From the NCBI GenBank assembly GCA_017591395.1, contig WEDG01002915.1:1-64000 (forward strand): a stretch of 64,000 nt of DNA. The letters run 5' to 3'. The notes below the pieces were generated by a model. The model ran no database searches. It saw only the letters and a program-made list of their open reading frames with translations, and was not told the DNA's origin. The stretch is from Schistocephalus solidus. Taxonomy: Eukaryota > Platyhelminthes > Cestoda > Diphyllobothriidea > Diphyllobothriidae. Positions 62,201 through 64,000 of this stretch are shown piece after piece. A program made the translations under genes and the position numbers. Position 1 is the first letter of the stretch; each line of letters starts with the position of its first letter.

Positions 62201-63925
62201 GCGGTTAAGCCGAAGAATGGAGGTGGCGGTAACTGAGTTAAAATTTCAGAGATATCTGGCAGGCACAATCAAAAGTTAGATAAGTTCTGCCTACGGGCAA
62301 GTCGTTTTCAGGGATAGTTATAGTCCTTCTTGTGGCATTGAAGACCGCCGAGTCTCAAGAAGTCAATGCTGTGGCTTATAGAGTTGTTAATCGATTTTTA
62401 GGAACGATCATTTCCGACTTTTTCCTAATAAAAAAGCTTTTGAAATCATTGATTTGTGTACTGTTCGTGCATAAGTTGTTTGCTTCTTGAATTTCCATCC
62501 CGGTCGTAGTTGTACGCTCACTTACACAGAAAACCTGATCGCTGTGGAAAGTGAGTTCCGTGACGGAGGCTGTAGCAATCAAATAAGAACGTTCTCTATG
62601 AAGCTTAATCTTCCAAATGATACGGTGTCACGCTGAAAAAAAAACCACATATTTCATGGGCCTCAGATATGTTTTCTCACTTTACTCTCATGAGCGAGAA
62701 GCGTTGAATTTTACTGGCTAGTAGGCAATAACAAAAATTGTATTGTTTTTGAGAGCGCACTTCCCTTTTTCACAAAAAATATCGCTGAAGGCAGTTTTGG
62801 TCCCATTATTGCACCTCCGGACTTTGCTTTTTACCTACTACTACCGAAAACTTCTAAGGAGTATGGTTTTTATTCTACCTGTTTCCGAAGGGCAGTGGGT
62901 AGGGAAGACTGCCGTAAACAGACCAACTCCAACTTACTAAATTCTCTGTAAAATTGGTTTAATTTTTCAAGGATTTAGTATGACAATTGCACTTACGTTG
63001 CCTTCGCACAGTTAAGGCTCTCCACGAACTACATCTAAACAGGTGCATTTATCTGACCTTGTTCGCGCGTTCATTAATTAGTGCACATATGCGAAGGAAT
63101 ACGGGAAGTGCGAAACTCACTTAAAACGAGTCAGTTCAATCTTTGTGTTCTCTGTTTATCATGATCTGTCTTCAAATCTCTCCTAAGTCCCCAAAATTTT
63201 CGAGCAAATAAGGCACTTTGAATTAAAAACACTTGTTTAGTTTTCATTACGTCTGACGTTTTAGGCAGATTTGCTCGGTAAACATCTCTATTTCAGTGAA
63301 GTTTTAACTAATAACGGTACAAGATCACTGTCTGAGCAATTCACTCATCAATTCTAAACTACTTAACATATAATAAGGACATAAAGTGTAATGAGGCTTC
63401 TCCTTGTTATATGTCTGTGCTATTCTTCCTTTGACATGCTCAACCAGCCCTCCATCATGGACAGGTTGAGGGGTCTCTTCCACCGGGCATACAACAAAAT
63501 ATTTGGATACAGAAAACTGCAAACATTCTATCATCTAAAGAAAATTGTTATTCATCCTGACTATGTGGAAGGTCAGTGGCCTATCTTGTCATTTTGGACG
63601 CTTAACGTTTTGCTTTAATGTTTTCCTAACGTAGTGATATTTTGAAATATGTGGATTTGTTTAAATCTATTCCATTTAATTAATTTTTTTTGATTTACAA
63701 ATAATATTCACCTTTCTTGTGCTTCTATGGATTTCAACTTTATGAAATCTTTGTTTTCTGACAAGCCTATTTCAGTTGATCCTTTCGCTAATAGGTTTCC
63801 TGGAAAACGACATTGCACTATTGAAATTGAAGGAACCCATACTGGTACATCGAATACCTACGTTGGATGTACTTCCTATGCCGAATGGAACCGAAAATTA
63901 TGCGAATTGGCCAGCTGTTGGTCAG
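26180..63925 (+). CDS. Gene 2: secreted trypsin-like serine protease (S1), 3' incomplete
   Basis: Five exons join in exact phase: 26180-26258, 52089-52329, 60475-60526, 63448-63571 and 63795-63925, giving 209 residues. Residues 1-24 are a signal peptide ([17 protein letters not shown]). A basic RYRR at 38-41 precedes IISG, the expected activation cleavage and new N-terminus. FCGGTLI then WILTAAHC at 88-95 gives catalytic His94. IVIHPDY precedes ENDIALLKL, with catalytic Asp171. The Ser exon (GDSGGP) must lie beyond the window. The product should be a secreted endopeptidase zymogen; the specificity residue is not in view. Introns are about 25.8, 8.1, 2.9 and 0.2 kb, and the first two carry the LINE copies. 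What is inferred is the linking of exon 1 over 25.8 kb, though phase and domain order agree. Confidence 0.8.
26259..30259 (+). other. Gene 2 intron 1, left part
   Basis: The intron begins GTAAGT. No gene was recognised. Telomere-like words (AAGGGTTAGGGTTGAG, about 27148) and a diverged copy of the telomere-like inverted-repeat family (about 28003-28214) are present. At about 29640-29700 there is weak similarity to the LINE 3' tail (GGGGCCATTGCAGCCT). Open frames at 28540-28860 and 29634-29945 have no recognised domain. Confidence 0.5.
30717..31600 (-). pseudogene. LINE copy A: C2H2 zinc-finger tail
   Basis: The polyprotein ends in C2H2 motifs separated by Thr/Pro-rich linkers. [20 protein letters not shown] is in the open frame at 30717-31163; neighbouring fingers are in shifted frames. 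Order from N to [10 protein letters not shown] type, [35 protein letters not shown], a [13 protein letters not shown] type, and CSRTFTH. Fingers 2-3 and 4-5 resemble each other as pairs. The function in the family is unknown to me; nucleic-acid binding is the natural guess. Confidence 0.75.
32220..33687 (-). pseudogene. LINE copy A: reverse transcriptase region
   Basis: A 298-codon open stretch (32791-33687) carries the RT N-terminal region, with [32 protein letters not shown] and the [20 protein letters not shown] block, ending CGFR. One TGA interrupts it before 32772. The same frame then continues through [17 protein letters not shown] and [21 protein letters not shown] one-base loss at about 32430 shifts the frame. 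The catalytic [10 protein letters not shown] box is still readable at about 32310-32345. The polymerase would copy the element RNA at the nicked target. Confidence 0.85.
33717..34595 (-). pseudogene. LINE copy A: AP endonuclease region
   Basis: ATG at 34595 begins [17 protein letters not shown]. The endonuclease/exonuclease/phosphatase fold is recognisable from NVRSL, ALSETRF, IISAYAP, and [10 protein letters not shown] at about 34120 (metal and catalytic residues). TDHRLVI near 33830 carries the terminal catalytic Asp-His pair. The frame is lost near 34140, after VPKRTS, and again before the linker to RT. In the live family this domain nicks target DNA. Confidence 0.8.
35187..40129 (+). other. 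Gene 2 intron 1, middle part
   Basis: No gene was recognised. A short CA microsatellite sits at 35191-35206 next to the LINE 5' end. Telomere-like CCCTAA-rich tracts with the ends of the repeat family seen at 44907 occur at about 37850-38060 and 38430-38510 (for example TAGCGCAAGGCAACCTG and CCTATTCCCGTATCCT). Many small frames are present without recognisable domains. Confidence 0.5.
40130..43200 (-). pseudogene. Ancient LINE relic F
   Basis: Minus-strand translations match the LINE family at low identity and in order. Endonuclease traces lie at about 42960-43160. The linker and N-terminal RT lie at 42400-42860, where [16 protein letters not shown] matches the copy A sequence after LLTEKS. 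An [14 protein letters not shown] block is near 41840-41910. At 41346-41699, [18 protein letters not shown] replaces the [17 protein letters not shown] block. A zinc-finger tail at about 40300-40600 has [17 protein letters not shown]. All frames are broken and the catalytic FADD is lost (YDYRLHHRR). This is an old insertion in protease intron 1. Confidence 0.7.
44083..44215 (+). mobile_element. tRNA-derived SINE, second family
   Basis: The tRNA-like part at 44113-44194 has a perfect 7-bp acceptor-type stem (GGCCTCG/CGAGGCC) and a perfect T arm (GTGGG TTCGAAT CCCAC, 44171-44187). A-box-like GATCAGTTGGCTAGAGCG is present. The anticodon arm and variable region together are about 10 nt too long, and the 24-bp upstream flank is shared with 25619. 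A functional tRNA gene is less likely than a SINE, but cannot be excluded without folding tools. Confidence 0.65.
44907..45276. mobile_element. Terminal-inverted-repeat element with telomere-like interior
   Basis: The 33-bp termini are inverted repeats, 44907-44939 and 45244-45276, matching at 30 of 33 positions; they start CCGCCTAAACAGGACA. The 300-bp interior has no coding capacity. It is filled with degenerate CCCTAA-type words (CTAACACTAACCCTAAC, CTAACCCTAAACG and others). The size and structure fit a non-autonomous MITE-like DNA element. No target duplication was found. Diverged relatives occur at about 28003-28214, 37850-38060 and 38430-38510. Confidence 0.7.
45277..45956 (+). other. 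Intron sequence
   Basis: No recognised feature between the inverted-repeat element and LINE copy B. Confidence 0.4.
45957..45965 (+). repeat. LINE copy B target-site duplication, left
   Basis: GTGGTGCGT here and at 51202-51210. With one mismatch it extends to 11 bp (ACGTGGTGCGT against ATGTGGTGCGT). It marks the insertion as full length. Confidence 0.7.
46555..47460 (+). pseudogene. LINE copy B: AP endonuclease region
   Basis: The frame opens at 46555 ([17 protein letters not shown]) and runs to 47274. A frameshift near 47215 moves the reading to the frame of 47127-47786. Motifs: [24 protein letters not shown] at about 47010-47045, [13 protein letters not shown] and, after the shift, [10 protein letters not shown], where the second residue of the TDH motif is kept. 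A 52-bp piece at 47383-47434 imitates an intron (GTAAGT to TTTCAG), but the frame stays open across it. Confidence 0.8.
47461..49300 (+). pseudogene. LINE copy B: reverse transcriptase region
   Basis: The N-terminal RT, with [20 protein letters not shown] at about 48030-48090, ends abruptly at MAELQQ. About 150 bp present in copy A ([17 protein letters not shown] through LLNIAGK) are missing here. Reading resumes with [28 protein letters not shown] at 48300-48355, a stop after HMVR at 48407, then [13 protein letters not shown] and [10 protein letters not shown] (48655-48690) follow. The last part holds [16 protein letters not shown] and NTKLKMY. The catalytic Asp pair is intact but the deletion removes an essential RT block. 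Confidence 0.82.
49480..50334 (+). pseudogene. LINE copy B: five-finger C2H2 tail
   Basis: Five fingers can be read across two frames. A first finger [19 protein letters not shown] ends with Cys as its last ligand. [20 protein letters not shown] follows, then a [19 protein letters not shown] type (one Cys lost). [20 protein letters not shown] follows, and finally [19 protein letters not shown] (Cys to Phe). Linkers are Thr/Ser/Pro-rich. Fingers 2-3 and 4-5 are alike as pairs, pointing to duplication of a two-finger unit. The stop is at 50332-50334. Confidence 0.8.
51202..51210 (+). repeat. LINE copy B target-site duplication, right
   Basis: GTGGTGCGT, identical to 45957-45965. Confidence 0.7.
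51211..52088 (+). other. Gene 2 intron 1, right end
   Basis: AT-rich intron sequence that ends in the acceptor TATTTTCTTAG at 52088. No other feature is seen. Confidence 0.6.
52089..52329 (+). CDS. Gene 2 exon 2: activation site and catalytic His
   Basis: The acceptor is CCTATTTTCTTAG and the donor GTGAGT. Two bases complete a Trp codon from exon 1 and the exon ends in phase 2. It encodes a short Glu-rich propeptide, RYRR, then [19 protein letters not shown] (mature N-terminus), [12 protein letters not shown] and [13 protein letters not shown] is the signature of family S1. Confidence 0.92.
52330..53936 (+). other. Gene 2 intron 2, left part
   Basis: The intron begins GTGAGT. No gene is recognised before LINE copy C. 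Confidence 0.5.
53937..53946 (+). repeat. LINE copy C target-site duplication, left
   Basis: GATTTGATCC here against GATTCGATCC at 56167-56176; 9 of 10 bases match and both flank the element exactly. Confidence 0.6.
53947..55290 (+). pseudogene. LINE copy C: RT end and zinc-finger tail
   Basis: The longest open stretch, 54156-55178 (340 codons), encodes the family's post-RT segment [19 protein letters not shown] and [51 protein letters not shown] and [19 protein letters not shown] follow. The fourth finger ([19 protein letters not shown]) is in the frame at 55066-55260, and the fifth is shifted again. It is the least damaged finger tail in the window, but still broken. Confidence 0.75.
53947..56166 (+). 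mobile_element. LINE copy C, 5'-truncated
   Basis: The copy starts inside the RT C-terminal region at the codons for [11 protein letters not shown] and runs to the family 3' end (GGTCGAACTATC). The 3' hairpin CGTCGAAATCGACG is intact at 56142-56155. Both 3' untranslated direct repeats are present, as in copy B. Truncation from the 5' side with flanking duplication is typical of incomplete target-primed reverse transcription. Confidence 0.85.
56167..56949 (+). other. Gene 2 intron 2 sequence between LINE copies
   Basis: The left edge is the right target duplication of copy C (56167-56176). The rest holds no recognised feature. Confidence 0.5.
57830..58270 (-). pseudogene. LINE copy D: reduced zinc-finger tail
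   Basis: A first finger ([20 protein letters not shown]) is followed, after only a short linker, by sequence equivalent to the end of finger 3 in the other copies. Finger 4 ([16 protein letters not shown]) and a final finger then follow. Fingers 2 and 3 are absent. Whether this is a deletion or the ancestral arrangement cannot be decided from one copy. Confidence 0.65.
58380..59835 (-). pseudogene. LINE copy D: reverse transcriptase region
   Basis: Minus-strand reading order is [16 protein letters not shown], then LQEKCQEL and KAFDTVN (in shifted frames), then the open stretch 58907-59386 with [19 protein letters not shown] and [11 protein letters not shown]. The segment 58454-58714 carries [19 protein letters not shown] and ERLFYGDF. 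Several frameshifts separate these blocks. Confidence 0.8.
59836..60474 (+). other. Gene 2 intron 2, right end
   Basis: AT-rich intron sequence ending in the acceptor TTTCAATTTCCAG. Nothing else is seen. Confidence 0.55.
60475..60526 (+). CDS. Gene 2 exon 3
   Basis: This 52-nt exon lies between TTTCAATTTCCAG and GTAAGT. Its first base completes the Arg codon left by exon 2, and it ends in phase 0. It encodes [17 protein letters not shown], which fits the strand after the catalytic His loop in S1 proteases (the usual W-x-V-R-x-G position). Confidence 0.8.
61755..61925 (-). mobile_element. tRNA-derived SINE (minus strand)
   Basis: This is the same family as the SINEs at 10606 and 20409. The plus strand shows the tail GACAAGGGAGACTGGAATAG, a TTAGCCATCAGCAGCCAG body, and a degraded tRNA-like head with a B-box remnant (ATTGAATC) and A-box remnant near 61890-61910. 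Confidence 0.65.
62080..62170 (-). mobile_element. SINE tail fragment
   Basis: This is a second, partial copy in the same orientation as the one at 61755: GACAATGGAGACTGCAATGC, then CATTTCTGGCTTATTGGCCG and TTTTGCAACACCCG. The tRNA-like head is missing. Confidence 0.65.
63448..63571 (+). CDS. Gene 2 exon 4
   Basis: The acceptor is CATGCTCAACCAG with a pyrimidine-rich upstream tract; the donor is GTCAGT. It begins in phase 0 and ends in phase 1. It encodes [13 protein letters not shown] and, at the end, [12 protein letters not shown], the conserved I-x-HPxY strand that precedes the catalytic Asp in S1 proteases. The alternative acceptor 17 bp downstream (ATGGACAG) would break the phase. Confidence 0.82.
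63795..63925 (+). CDS. Gene 2 exon 5: catalytic Asp
   Basis: The exon follows TTCGCTAATAG and ends at GTCAG before GTGAGT. Two bases complete a Gly codon. It encodes [20 protein letters not shown] with the catalytic Asp in NDIALLKL, then a Pro-rich loop ending [10 protein letters not shown]. The next exon, expected to begin near a GWG motif, is outside the window. Confidence 0.92.
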
Positions 63926-64000
63926 GTGAGTCGTTGGAAGATCGAATACCACAGAAGTCGATCCCAACTCCTGCAAACGACGAGTATGATGTCAAATGAA

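Larger units (their letters stand above)
60527..63447 (+). other. Gene 2 intron 3
   Basis: The intron starts GTAAGT and ends TGCTCAACCAG. It holds two SINE pieces (about 61755-61925 and 62080-62170). An 87-codon frame at 61126-61389 resembles no S1 segment and is not called an exon. Confidence 0.6.

Overview
The window looks like nuclear DNA of a parasitic flatworm, most likely a diphyllobothriidean-type tapeworm. This is an inference from gene structure and repeat content, not from a database search. Genes are split into short exons with GT..AG junctions inside very long introns. Much of the intron space is made of one non-LTR retrotransposon family (an AP-endonuclease/reverse transcriptase polyprotein with C-terminal C2H2 fingers), with lesser amounts of Penelope-like, Ty3/gypsy-like and tRNA-derived SINE debris. 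There are no bacterial operons, CRISPR arrays or rRNA genes.

Two host genes can be assembled, both on the plus strand, because the reading phases of successive exons match exactly. Gene 1 (12607-22457) has six recognised exons and encodes a leucine-rich, coiled-coil protein with a stop codon at 22455-22457; its 5' exons were not found. Gene 2 (26180-63925 and onward) is a secreted trypsin-like (S1) serine protease. It has a signal-peptide exon, an activation-site plus catalytic His exon, two short exons and a catalytic Asp exon; the catalytic Ser exon lies beyond the right edge. Its first intron is about 25.8 kb and its second about 8.1 kb. A possible minus-strand cysteine-rich product (22646-23148) lies between the two genes.

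Layout: 1-7.6 kb has no recognised feature. 7.7-11 kb is a nest of retroelement remains: a LINE 3' end, two Penelope-like copies in opposite orientation, and a Ty3/gypsy RT split by a composite SINE insertion with a 12-bp target duplication. 12.6-22.5 kb is gene 1, with an inverted-repeat element and a SINE pair in its introns. 23.2-24.8 kb is an old LINE relic. From 26 kb on is gene 2. Its intron 1 holds LINE copy A (minus strand, 30.3-35.2 kb), a decayed LINE (40.1-43.2 kb), a tRNA-derived SINE, a terminal-inverted-repeat element with telomere-like interior, and LINE copy B (plus strand, 46.0-51.2 kb). Its intron 2 holds LINE copy C (plus strand) and copy D (minus strand). All LINE copies seen are broken by frameshifts, stops or deletions.

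The most interesting points are the exon-phase reconstruction of a protease gene that hosts nearly all the LINEs, the two-by-two C2H2 finger array at the end of the LINE polyprotein (reduced in copy D), and several inverted structures: paired SINEs, paired Penelope remnants, and a hairpin with hammerhead-like core elements.
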